Source of the DNA: an uncultured bacterium
GTDB taxonomy: Bacteria > Bacillota > Clostridia > Oscillospirales > Ruminococcaceae
Direction: 5' to 3'
Length of the DNA: 17,060 nucleotides
Assembly: GCA_905215595.1 (NCBI GenBank)
Contig: CAJMQZ010000038.1
Coordinates: forward strand, 1 to 17,060
The translations under genes and the position numbers were made by a program. Under the pieces are notes generated by a model. It saw only the letters and a program-made list of their open reading frames with translations, made no database searches and was not told where the DNA came from. Below, one piece after another: positions 1 to 7,128 of this stretch. How positions within the stretch are numbered: the first letter of the stretch is position 1; each line of letters starts with the position of its first letter.

Positions 1-3
1 GAA

Positions 4-47
4 AAAAGTTCATCGGATGCATAGAAAACTGCATCGGATGAACTTTT
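4..47. terminator. Strong hairpin, probable bidirectional terminator
   Basis: A 17-base inverted repeat (arms 4-20 and 31-47, one mismatch, loop of 10) is bounded by an A-run on the left and a T-run on the right. That is the form of an intrinsic terminator usable from either strand. It probably ends a gene outside the window on the left. No gene is visible between here and 390. Confidence 0.55.
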
Positions 48-50
48 GTG

Positions 51-389
51 TCCTATAGCCTGAAACCGGTTCTGGATGCCATGTGGGCATGGGGCGAAGG
101 GTATAAAAGCAGACTGGAAGGGAAGGAGGAATAAATCTGAAAAATAACCGCCCGCTTCAAGTTGAACTTGAAAACGGACGGTCCTGATTGCAAAATGATT
201 TTCAAATTTGGAAGGCACGTTGAGAGGCTTCATAGCGTCAGCAAGCAGGGCGGACGTATATACAACGTCTGCATCTGCAAGCAATGTGTCGCCTATACAA
301 ACACCATTTGCGTTGCAAAACGCTTGTTGGGGAACACCCAAACCCTTGAACTGCACCGTGCCGATACAGGCTAGATGCTTTCGCAATCC
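51..389. other. Intergenic stretch with no recognisable gene
   Basis: Apart from the hairpin at 147-182, nothing coding is supported here. An AAGGAGG-like sequence near 123-130 is followed in every frame only by short, unconvincing reading frames. The short frames that run across 190-389 are not protein-like. No tRNA, riboswitch or repeat array was seen. Confidence 0.5.
142..182 (-). terminator. Intrinsic terminator for the minus-strand gene at 390-1061
   Basis: The arms (about 147-163 and 165-182) form a long stem around a near-palindrome TTCAAGTT-G-AACTTGAA, with G-U pairs and a small bulge at the base. Read on the minus strand the stem is followed by TTATTTTT, as expected of a Rho-independent terminator. 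It lies about 210 bases past the stop of the membrane-anchored protein gene. Confidence 0.55.
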
Positions 390-1061
390 TCAAACCAGCT
401 TCTCCCACAGTGCATTCAATGCGGCAGCAGTATCCGCATCCATGCCCTCGTTCAGGCGGCGAGCAGCATACCAGAGGGTAGAGCTTTCGCTCTGCACATT
501 GGCAAGGGCGGTGTCTTGCAGCGGCAGAGCAAAGTCTGCCACCGACAGAACGTCTCCTTCCTCCGGGTCGGTGCCGTCCAGCGTCTGGAAGCAGCCATAC
601 CGCTGCTCCATGGCGGTGGGGTCGTCCACGATGAACAGGGTGCTCTCGCACAGATAAAAATCAGAATTCAGCTTGTCCTCGCTGGACTGCATCAGCCGCT
701 GCAGGGCGGCATCCTGCGTTTCAAAGTCCAGTGCCAGCCAGATGCCCTTTACCGTGACCTTCACCTTGCCATCGCCGTTCACGTCCCCGGCAAGAGCTTC
801 CAGCCGGGTCTCCAGCTGGCTGAGGAAAGCAGTGTCCGGGTCGGTGCGGCTCACCACTGCCACGGTGTAGTCCGGCTGCACCTCGGTGACGCGGTTCCAG
901 ACAAAATACCCCACCGCCAGCAGGGCAGCAGCGATCAGCACCACATAATACCAGTGGTAGTGCCACCAGTTGGCACGCTGCTGCGCCGGGGTCAGTTCCG
1001 GGGGCTGATCGGGGAGCAGGTCTTCGGGTTTGATATCCCGTTCGTAGCGGTAGGATGCCAT
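390..1061 (-). CDS. Membrane-anchored protein of unknown function
   Basis: Encodes 223 residues. I do not recognise the family. An N-terminal cytoplasmic segment of about 35 residues (charged, proline-rich, ending in a Trp/His/Tyr-rich stretch) precedes one transmembrane helix at about 37-56; the rest looks like a soluble extracytoplasmic domain. Residues 93-100 (DVNGDGKV) resemble a calcium-binding loop of the EF-hand/dockerin kind, but the following helix typical of dockerin is absent. A longer reading starts at 1094, but the ATG at 1061 is preferred because AAGAGGA sits just upstream and the protein then begins MASYRYERD. It is separated from the manA gene by a strong terminator, so it is probably transcribed alone and unrelated to mannan use. 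The coding call is supported by the RBS and the coherent topology; the function is unknown. Confidence 0.75.
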   Translation of the reverse strand: MASYRYERDIKPEDLLPDQPPELTPAQQRANWWHYHWYYVVLIAAALLAVGYFVWNRVTEVQPDYTVAVVSRTDPDTAFLSQLETRLEALAGDVNGDGKVKVTVKGIWLALDFETQDAALQRLMQSSEDKLNSDFYLCESTLFIVDDPTAMEQRYGCFQTLDGTDPEEGDVLSVADFALPLQDTALANVQSESSTLWYAARRLNEGMDADTAAALNALWEKLV

Positions 1062-1096
1062 GGCTGTGTCCTCTTTTCGTCTGTTTTTCTGCATCT

Positions 1097-1105
1097 ATCA
1101 TAGCA
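1097..1105 (-). promoter_or_regulatory. Possible extended -10 promoter for the membrane-anchored protein gene
   Basis: On the minus strand TGC-TATGAT (TG-N-TATGAT) lies about 36 bases before the ATG at 1061. No good -35 box is present; that position falls inside the neighbouring terminator stem. An extended -10 promoter could work without one. Weak call. Confidence 0.35.
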
Positions 1106-1106
1106 C

Positions 1107-1141
1107 AAATTCCCGGGCAGCGGCAGACTGCCCGGGAATTT
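1107..1141. terminator. Terminator at the end of the mannose-6-phosphate isomerase gene
   Basis: A perfect 14-base inverted repeat (AAATTCCCGGGCAG at 1107-1120 and its complement at 1128-1141, loop of 7) sits just past the isomerase stop at 1154. The T-run is stronger on the plus strand (TTTTT) than on the minus strand (TTT), so it may work in both directions. It separates the isomerase from the next minus-strand gene. Confidence 0.75.
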
Positions 1142-1153
1142 TTCATGCTTTAT

Positions 1154-2068
1154 TTACACCCGGGTGCGCAGGCACTTGAGGTCTGTGCCGGTTACGGCGT
1201 AGGCCCCGGTGCCGGCGGGCAGGAACAGGCTCTGCCCCTTGCGGATGGGCAGGCTTTCGCCGGTGGCGGTCTCGGTCAGGGTGCCCTTGCCTTCCAGCAC
1301 CAGCAGAGAGGTGAAGGAGGTCTCGTCGCAGACATCCTCAAAGCCACCCTCTACGGCATCCACCGTGAAGTAATCACACTGCGCCAGATGACCGTGGAAG
1401 TCCTGCGCTTTCGGCGGCTCCCGGAGGGTAACATCCAGCGCCTGCGGGATGTGCAGCTGCCGGGGCTTGCCATCTGCGCCCAGACGGCCGTAATCATAAA
1501 TGCGGTAGGTGACGTTGGAGTTCTGCTGGATCTCTGCCACCACGATGCCCTTGCGGATGGCGTGCAGCGTGCCGGAGGGGATGAAGAAGCAGTCTCCCTT
1601 GTGCACCGGCACAGCGTTCAGTACGTCGGTCAGGGTGTTATCCTGAATGCGGCGTTCAAACTCCTCCTTGCTGATCTCATGGGTGAAGCCGTAGTAGAGG
1701 GAGGCACCCGGCTCTGCTTCCAGCACATACCACATCTCGGTCTTGCCGTACTGGTGCTCGTGCTCCAGCGCATAGGCATTGGAAGGATGCACCTGAATGG
1801 ACAGGTCTTTTTTTGCGTCGATCAGCTTTGCAAGGATCGGAAACGCCTCAAACTTCTCGCAAGCGGTGCCCAGACAGCCGGGATGTGCATCAATGTACTG
1901 TTGCAGGGTGGTTCCGTCTGCCAGATAGCTGGGGCCGTCTGGGTGGCAGGACAGCATCCACGCCTCGCTCAGGGGGTGTAATTCGCTCTGGATGCCGTAC
2001 TCGGTGCGCAGCTTTTCGCCGCCCCAGAGGTAGTCCTTGCAGCTGGGAATAAGTTGAAATGCTTTCAT
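1154..2068 (-). CDS. manA: Mannose-6-phosphate isomerase, class I (cupin type)
   Basis: Converts mannose 6-phosphate to fructose 6-phosphate in the cytoplasm, the step that takes mannan-derived mannose into glycolysis. The 304-residue protein has the length of the short Firmicute type I enzymes. Zinc-ligand motifs are visible: QVHP (His94), KTEMW (Glu111) and GTLHAI (His169), followed by the family stretch QQNSNVTYRIYDYGR with the catalytic Arg at about 189. The ATG at 2068 is chosen over an upstream reading to 2152 because GAGGT lies just before it and the protein then begins at the family's usual position (MKAFQLIPSCKDYLWGG). It follows the phosphosugar mutase on the same strand, but a terminator lies between them, so it may have its own promoter or depend on readthrough. 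No convincing promoter was found. Identification is firm. Confidence 0.95.
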   Translation of the reverse strand: MKAFQLIPSCKDYLWGGEKLRTEYGIQSELHPLSEAWMLSCHPDGPSYLADGTTLQQYIDAHPGCLGTACEKFEAFPILAKLIDAKKDLSIQVHPSNAYALEHEHQYGKTEMWYVLEAEPGASLYYGFTHEISKEEFERRIQDNTLTDVLNAVPVHKGDCFFIPSGTLHAIRKGIVVAEIQQNSNVTYRIYDYGRLGADGKPRQLHIPQALDVTLREPPKAQDFHGHLAQCDYFTVDAVEGGFEDVCDETSFTSLLVLEGKGTLTETATGESLPIRKGQSLFLPAGTGAYAVTGTDLKCLRTRV

Positions 2069-2132
2069 TTTACATACCTCAAATATGCCTAAAATTGCAT
2101 ACAAAATGACGATTTTTCCGAAAAAAGGGTGC

Positions 2133-2174
2133 AAAAAAGCTGCCCCGTCCATTTTTCGGCAGGAACGAGGCAGC
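2133..2174 (-). terminator. Intrinsic terminator after the phosphosugar mutase gene
   Basis: On the minus strand a 10-base stem (GCTGCCTCGT pairing with ACGGGGCAGC, one G-U pair, loop of 16) is followed by six Ts. It begins 15 bases after the mutase stop and lies before the manA start, so it should end or reduce transcription of the main operon there. Confidence 0.7.
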
Positions 2175-2189
2175 CAGCTTGCGGGGGGA

Positions 2190-3875
2190 TTATGCTTTCA
2201 AAAGGGCAGCGGCAGCTTTGCCAAGGATGTCATTGATGGCATCGGCTGTTTCTTCGGTGGGGGCAACGGCAGAGAGATACACCTTGATCTTCGGCTCAGT
2301 GCCGGAGGGGCGCACCATCAGCTTGGCACCGCCCGCCAGACGGAACTCCAAGACGTTTGCCTTCGGCAGGCCGGTGCCCTCAGTGTTGTAGTCCAGCACG
2401 CTCTCCACGGCGATCCCGGCAATGCTCTGCGGCGGGGTTTCACGCAACTTTTTCATGATCGCCTGCATGGTGTGTATTCCGCTTTCGCCCTCAAAGGCGA
2501 AGCTGAGCAGGGCGTTACGGTAGCAGCCGAACTCCGCATACAGCTTGTTGATGGCATCCAGCAGGGTCATGCCCTGCTTTGCGTACCATGCTGCAGCTTC
2601 GCAGACCAGCAGGGTGGCGTTGACGGCGTCCTTATCCCGGACGTGGGCACCGGACAGGTAGCCGTAGCTCTCCTCAAAGCCAAAGATGTAGCGGTCGGCT
2701 TCCCCTGCGTCTTCCAGCCGACCGATTTGCTCACCGATGAACTTGAAACCGGTCAAGGTGCGGCGCAGCTCCACGCCGTACTTTTCTGCCACCGGCGTTG
2801 CCATATCGGTGGAAACGATGGTGGTCACGGCCACCGGATGCTCCGGCATGGTGCCCAGTGCCTTGCGGGTGCGGCAGATGTAGTCCAGCAGAATGATGCC
2901 CATCTCGTTGCCGGTGATGAGCCGGTAGCCGCCCTTGCCGTCGGGCACGGCGGTGCCGCAGCGGTCACAGTCCGGGTCGGTGCCCAGCAAAAGATCCGGG
3001 TGTACTTTGTCGCACAGTTCCAGCCCCTTCTGCATGGCTTCCCGGATCTCCGGGTTCGGGTAGGGGCAGGTGGGGAAGCTGCCGTCCGGCTTTTCCTGCT
3101 CCGGCACCACGGTCACATGGGTGACGCCCAGCTTTGCCAGCAGCTTTTTCACGCATTCCAGACCGGAGCCGTTCAGCGGAGTGTAGACCAGCTTCAGGTC
3201 GGCGGTGCCAGCCCCATCACCGACCCGCTGGGCGTAGACGGCATCCACAAAGTCGTCCAGACATTTCTCGCTGCTGTATTCGATCTTGCCCTCGGCAAGG
3301 GCTGCGTCAAAGTCCGCAGGCTGTACGGCAAAGCAGTCTACTGCTTCAATGGCGGCAAGGATCTTTGCTGCCACCTCAAGGGTGATCTGGCAGCCGTCTG
3401 CGCCGTAGACCTTATAGCCGTTGTACTTGGCGGGGTTGTGGCTGGCGGTGACGCAGACGCCTGCGCCGCAGCCGTAGTACCGCACCGCCCAGCTCAGCGC
3501 CGGGGTGGGCTCCAGACGGGGGTAGATGTACGCCTTGATGCCGTTAGCAGCCAGAACCGCCGCCGTTTCTCTGGCAAACACATCGCTCTTGATGCGGCTG
3601 TCGTAGCCGATGGCAACTTTTTTCGGCAGGTCAGAAGCGTTCAGGTAGTTGGCAAGACCCTGCGTCGCCTTGCGGATGTTGTAGATGTTCATCCGGTTGG
3701 TGCCTGCGCCGATGACCCCACGCAGACCGCCGGTGCCGAATTCCAGTTCCCGGTAGAACCGGTCGGTGATGGCCTCCTCATCGCCGGAGATGCTTTTCAG
3801 CTCTTCGGCAAGGTCGGCGGGCATTTCCGGCTGTGCCAGCCAGCGGTCATACTGCTGTTTGACTTTTTCTTCCAT
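2190..3875 (-). CDS. Alpha-phosphoglucomutase / phosphomannomutase
   Basis: A cytoplasmic phosphohexomutase that moves phosphate between C1 and C6. Here it would turn the mannose 1-phosphate made by the two GH130 phosphorylases into mannose 6-phosphate for ManA, and perhaps also act on glucose 1-phosphate. The 561 residues carry all four family signatures: the phosphoserine loop TASHNP (Ser145), the metal site GTDPDCDR (298-305), the sugar-binding GFEESYGY (399-406) and the C-terminal phosphate-binding RPSGTEPKIKVYL (about 522-534). The length fits the 550-600 residue PgcA-like bacterial enzymes. The ATG at 3875 gives MEEKVKQQYDRW, with GGAAG a little upstream; a longer frame to 3923 would overlap the YesL gene. 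It is the last gene before an intrinsic terminator. Whether mannose or glucose phosphate is the preferred substrate cannot be read from the sequence. Confidence 0.92.
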   Translation of the reverse strand: MEEKVKQQYDRWLAQPEMPADLAEELKSISGDEEAITDRFYRELEFGTGGLRGVIGAGTNRMNIYNIRKATQGLANYLNASDLPKKVAIGYDSRIKSDVFARETAAVLAANGIKAYIYPRLEPTPALSWAVRYYGCGAGVCVTASHNPAKYNGYKVYGADGCQITLEVAAKILAAIEAVDCFAVQPADFDAALAEGKIEYSSEKCLDDFVDAVYAQRVGDGAGTADLKLVYTPLNGSGLECVKKLLAKLGVTHVTVVPEQEKPDGSFPTCPYPNPEIREAMQKGLELCDKVHPDLLLGTDPDCDRCGTAVPDGKGGYRLITGNEMGIILLDYICRTRKALGTMPEHPVAVTTIVSTDMATPVAEKYGVELRRTLTGFKFIGEQIGRLEDAGEADRYIFGFEESYGYLSGAHVRDKDAVNATLLVCEAAAWYAKQGMTLLDAINKLYAEFGCYRNALLSFAFEGESGIHTMQAIMKKLRETPPQSIAGIAVESVLDYNTEGTGLPKANVLEFRLAGGAKLMVRPSGTEPKIKVYLSAVAPTEETADAINDILGKAAAALLKA

Positions 3876-3919
3876 GAAATCACACTTTCTTCCAATAAGG
3901 ACAGTTTCGGTGCGGACGA

Positions 3920-4600
3920 TCATTGCACGCTGTCCTCCGTGTCAGATTCTTCTTCCGGTTCCTCTTCCTTGCGCCCGGCTTTTTCCAGCTGAGCAAAGGC
4001 GGGGCGCATCAGGCAGGCCATGCCCAGCGCTGACCCTGCGCCGCCGATGAGCAGCCAGAGCGGCAGCAGATAGACGAACCACGCCGGGGCCGCCTTGGCA
4101 AGCAGCGGAAACCATGCCAGAAACGCAAGGATGCCTACACTGGGCAGCAGATTCGCCAGCGTCATCCGTGCGCCGTCCGCCAGAGCCAGCAGGGCTTTGG
4201 GATAAGAGAACCGCGCCAGAAGCGCAAAGCTCCAGCAGCCCAGAAAGCCGATGCCCGCCAGCAGCAGGAAGGACGCTGCCGCCAGAATGCCGGTGCTGGG
4301 GGTGTCCTGTGCGGTGGCGGTGCGCAGCCCGGTGAGGGCGGCAAAGCCTGCCAGCAAAAGCACCAACCACAGGGCAGTAGATTGCTTAAAATCCCGCTTG
4401 AACGCCTTGAAAAAGTCGGTGCGGACGGTGTAGTCCTCCTTTGCCGCCATCTTGTTCACCACCGTGAACAGCCCCAGCGTGGAGGCCCCGGCGGTGATGA
4501 TGGGCAGGCTGCACACAAGCCACAGGACATTGGCAAGCACAAGGTCGCCGATCCTGCCCATGGTGCGGTAAAAGGGACTGTCGATATTGGTCTTTTTCAT
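3920..4600 (-). CDS. YesL family (DUF624) integral membrane protein
   Basis: 226 residues with about five transmembrane segments (roughly 18-45, 75-92, 104-130, 148-168, 173-197) and a very acidic C-terminal tail (KEEEPEEESDTEDS). The N-terminal NIDSPFYRTMGRIGDLVLAN and the SLPIITAGAS that follows are typical of YesL/DUF624 proteins, which often sit next to carbohydrate ABC transporters and two-component systems in Firmicutes. Their biochemical role is not established. The gene lies between the GH130_1 and mutase genes, 29 bases after the former's stop and 44 bases before the latter's start, so it is very probably co-transcribed with them. AAAGGAAA precedes the ATG. A helper role in transporter assembly or sugar uptake is a guess from context only. 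Confidence 0.85.
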   Translation of the reverse strand: MKKTNIDSPFYRTMGRIGDLVLANVLWLVCSLPIITAGASTLGLFTVVNKMAAKEDYTVRTDFFKAFKRDFKQSTALWLVLLLAGFAALTGLRTATAQDTPSTGILAAASFLLLAGIGFLGCWSFALLARFSYPKALLALADGARMTLANLLPSVGILAFLAWFPLLAKAAPAWFVYLLPLWLLIGGAGSALGMACLMRPAFAQLEKAGRKEEEPEEESDTEDSVQ

Positions 4601-4612
4601 GGCGTTTCCTTT

Positions 4613-4639
4613 CGGGGAGCCGGGGAAGGTTACTCCCCG
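4613..4639 (-). other. Hairpin at the GH130_1/YesL junction
   Basis: CGGGGAG (4613-4619) and CTCCCCG (4633-4639) are perfect inverted repeats that span the GH130_1 stop codon and end just before the YesL ribosome binding site. No T-run follows, so it is not a classical terminator. It could stabilise the upstream mRNA or affect translation of YesL. Confidence 0.35.
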
Positions 4640-5820
4640 ATGCTCTTGAGATATTCCAGATTTTTGTCGATGAGGTCACAGCGCTGCTTCACGCAGTCCA
4701 CACTGCGCAAGGGGTCGGCAGGCGTGTTGAACGCAAAGTCCAGCAGTTTGTCGATGGTGGTGGAAGCCACATGGAGACGGGTGTCGCTGGCTGCATAATA
4801 AATATACACGCTTCCGTCATCGTCTGCAATCGCGCCGTTGGTGAACACCACGTTGGAAACGTCGCCCACACGCTCCCAGTCCCGGGGAGCGATGAGGAAG
4901 CCGGAGGGCTCCGCGATCACCTTGCTGGGGTCGTCCAGTGCGGTGACGAATACATAAATGACATACCGCAGCCCGGCGGCGGTATTCCGCACGCCGTGGG
5001 CGATGTGCAGCCAGCCCTTTTCGGTCTTGATGGGCGTGGCACCCTCGCCATTCTTGGATTCGGTGATGGTGTGGTAGCGGCGGGGACTGGTGATGATTTC
5101 CTCGTCAATGACGGCATGGGTGATATCCTCGCACAGACCAAAGCCTACGCCGCCGCCGGAACCGGTGTCGATGAAGTCATCCATGGGGCGGGTGTAGAAG
5201 GCATACTTTCCGTTCACGAACTCCGGCAGCAGATCCACATTGCGCTGCTGCGGGCTGCGCTTGGTGACAAGGTTGGGCAGACGCTCCCAAGTCTTGAGGT
5301 CTTTGGTGCGGACGATGCCTGCGGCAGCCACGGCAGCGGACAGGTCATTCACGCTGTTGTCCTTGCTCTCGGAGCAGAACACGCCGTAGATCCAGCCGTC
5401 CTCGTGCTGGGTCAGACGCATATCGTAGACGTTGGTCTCCTCCGGGCAGGTGTCCGGCAGCAGGATGGGCTTTTCCCAGAAGTGGAAGCCCTCCACCGGG
5501 CTGTCACTTTCTGCCACGCCGAAAAAGCTCTTGCGGTCGTTGCCCTCGATGCGGGCGACCAGATAATACTTGCCGTTCAGCTTGATGGCGCCGGAATTGA
5601 ATACGGCGTTCACGCCCAGACGCTCCATAAAGTGGGGGTTCGTCTCCGGGTTCAGGTCGAACCGCCAGCTCAGGGGAATGGATTCGCGGGTCAGCACCGG
5701 GTTTTCCCACCGGTCATAGATGCCGTTGTAGAAATCGGTCTTTTTGTTTTTGCGGGCCAAATAGGCATCCTGCAAAGCCTTCTGGCGCAGGTATTCGGGG
5801 TGGAGTTTAGACTGTGACAT
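4630..5820 (-). CDS. GH130 subfamily 1 phosphorylase: 4-O-beta-D-mannosyl-D-glucose phosphorylase
   Basis: Splits beta-1,4-mannosylglucose with phosphate into mannose 1-phosphate and glucose (EC 2.4.1.281), in the cytoplasm. The 396 residues match the size of characterised GH130_1 enzymes. The motif NVYDMRLTQ places the predicted catalytic acid at Asp133, close to the Asp131 known in the Bacteroides fragilis enzyme. QQRN (Arg193, Asn194), TRP (Arg211) and AHGV (His275) fit the phosphate-binding residues of the family. There is no signal peptide. The gene is directly downstream of the 2-epimerase and overlaps it by 14 bases, as expected if the epimerase product is its substrate. AAGGAGGA stands seven bases before the ATG. 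The exact specificity (mannosylglucose rather than longer chains) is inferred from subfamily features and context. Confidence 0.92.
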   Translation of the reverse strand: MSQSKLHPEYLRQKALQDAYLARKNKKTDFYNGIYDRWENPVLTRESIPLSWRFDLNPETNPHFMERLGVNAVFNSGAIKLNGKYYLVARIEGNDRKSFFGVAESDSPVEGFHFWEKPILLPDTCPEETNVYDMRLTQHEDGWIYGVFCSESKDNSVNDLSAAVAAAGIVRTKDLKTWERLPNLVTKRSPQQRNVDLLPEFVNGKYAFYTRPMDDFIDTGSGGGVGFGLCEDITHAVIDEEIITSPRRYHTITESKNGEGATPIKTEKGWLHIAHGVRNTAAGLRYVIYVFVTALDDPSKVIAEPSGFLIAPRDWERVGDVSNVVFTNGAIADDDGSVYIYYAASDTRLHVASTTIDKLLDFAFNTPADPLRSVDCVKQRCDLIDKNLEYLKSIGE

Positions 5821-6988
5821 CGGGGTTCCTCCTTATCAGTTCCATGCACATTCTGCCGTTGTGGTAGGGGCACTTCCACGGCTCAAGGATGGGCTTGCGG
5901 CTGGACGGTTTTCCGTCTGCGTCCACCTCCCAGAACCATTCACTGCCGGGGCGTTTGTCCACCATCACGTTGCAGATGTAGTGGTAAATATCGGCGGCGG
6001 CATCGCGGTATTTTGCATCGCCGCTCTTGTTGTATTCGTTCACGAAGCCCAGTACGGACTCGGCCTGCACCCACCACACACGGGTGGTGTTCACCTTGCC
6101 GCGGTCGCACTCGTTGACCACCGAGTGGTCGATATAGGCTTCCTTGTAGATATGCGCTGCCAGATCAGAGTTGATGGCGTGGATGCGGGTGGAAAGCTCC
6201 GCATCCCCCAGCAGGGCGCAGCCCCAGTCGATGAGCCAGCTGGACTCGATATCGTGGCCGTAGCTGTACAAATCGATGATGGAGTTGTAATGCTCGTCAA
6301 AGAACACCAGCTGCCGGTGCAGCTCCGGGCTGTAAATCTTGTGCTCGTAGATAGCAAGGATGCGGCGCAGGGCCTTTTCCACCTCCGGGTCGCGGCTTGC
6401 CTGATAAAGCCCGGCGTAACCCTCGAACACATGGAGCAGGGTATTCATGGTCTTTGCCGCCATGACGCCGTTTTCCGAGAGCTTTTCGTTGCTCTCCGGC
6501 TTCCAGTCGATGGTAAAGGCCTCCAGATAGCCCTCGCTGTCGGTGCAGTGCTGCTCGATGAGATGAAAGATCTTTTTTGCGTAGGCCAGCGCAACGGGGT
6601 CTTTGGTCAGTCGGTAGTAAGCGGAAAGGGCATAGATGGCAAAGCCCTGATTGTAGGTGTGCTTGGTGGTATCCTGCGGCTTGCCGGTATAATCGCAGCT
6701 CCAGTACACGCCGCCGTTTGCCTCGTCGTAGCAGTTTTTCAGGAAGAACTGGTAGGCGTAGCGGGCATCCTCGGCAAGGTCTGCCCGGCCGGTCAGCATG
6801 GCAGCCTCGGAGAAAAACCACAGAATGCGGCTGTTCAGGATGCAGCCCTTTTCGGCTTTTTTATCCAGCTTCAGGTCAAAATCCATGTAGCCGTAAAAGC
6901 CGCCGTTTTCCTCGTCCCGCAGCCCTTTCCAGAAGGGAATGATGGTTTGCAGCAGCATTTCTTCTGCTGCCTGTTTGATGGAAGACAT
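5807..6988 (-). CDS. Cellobiose/mannobiose 2-epimerase (AGE superfamily)
   Basis: Epimerises the reducing-end sugar at C2, turning beta-1,4-mannobiose into mannosylglucose (EC 5.1.3.11), which the GH130_1 enzyme then phosphorolyses. The 393 residues form an (alpha/alpha)6-barrel protein of normal family length. Visible active-site motifs are HTYNQGFAIYAL (110-121), MNTLLHVFEGY (His186), YGHDIESSWL (His245) and, near the C-terminus, PWKCPYHNGR (His376); the paired histidines act as general acid and base in characterised members. The ATG at 6988 was chosen because AAAGGAAG lies upstream and the extra 15 residues of the longer frame (to 7033) are not family-like and run into a repeat element. 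No signal peptide. N-acylglucosamine 2-epimerase is the alternative within the superfamily, but the context and these motifs favour the disaccharide enzyme. Confidence 0.93.
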   Translation of the reverse strand: MSSIKQAAEEMLLQTIIPFWKGLRDEENGGFYGYMDFDLKLDKKAEKGCILNSRILWFFSEAAMLTGRADLAEDARYAYQFFLKNCYDEANGGVYWSCDYTGKPQDTTKHTYNQGFAIYALSAYYRLTKDPVALAYAKKIFHLIEQHCTDSEGYLEAFTIDWKPESNEKLSENGVMAAKTMNTLLHVFEGYAGLYQASRDPEVEKALRRILAIYEHKIYSPELHRQLVFFDEHYNSIIDLYSYGHDIESSWLIDWGCALLGDAELSTRIHAINSDLAAHIYKEAYIDHSVVNECDRGKVNTTRVWWVQAESVLGFVNEYNKSGDAKYRDAAADIYHYICNVMVDKRPGSEWFWEVDADGKPSSRKPILEPWKCPYHNGRMCMELIRRNPDVTV

Positions 6989-7019
6989 AATACAGAACTT
7001 CCTTTCTGTACAAAGTAAA

Positions 7020-7116
7020 ACCCTCTCGGTCACGGCTTGCGCCGTGCCAGCGCCCGGTAGGGGACGTAAAATCTCTTTTTGCAGAGATGGCGATGCGAAG
7101 CATTGACAGAGAGGGT
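7020..7116. repeat. Palindromic repeat element B (97 bp)
   Basis: Bounded by imperfect terminal inverted repeats (ACCCTCTCGGTC at the left, GACAGAGAGGGT at the right, 11 of 12 matching). Its first 32 bases match the inverted right end of the element at 8266-8429 with one difference. It contains two small hairpins: CACGGC-TTGC-GCCGTG (7031-7046) and ATCTCT/AGAGAT (7071-7088). It lies in the operon, between the mannooligosaccharide phosphorylase and the epimerase, and carries no gene. It resembles a MITE-like dispersed repeat; copies elsewhere cannot be checked here. Confidence 0.65.
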
Positions 7117-7128
7117 TGCGCTTGACGC

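Noticed and set aside
1813..2052. Short plus-strand frame inside manA
   Set aside because: Arg/Ser-rich antisense composition, no RBS, fully inside the well-supported isomerase gene.
2085..3992. 635-residue plus-strand open frame opposite the mutase gene
   Set aside because: It is the mirror of a high-GC coding strand; the minus strand carries all four phosphohexomutase signatures, and the plus frame is low in recognisable structure and has no proper ribosome binding site.
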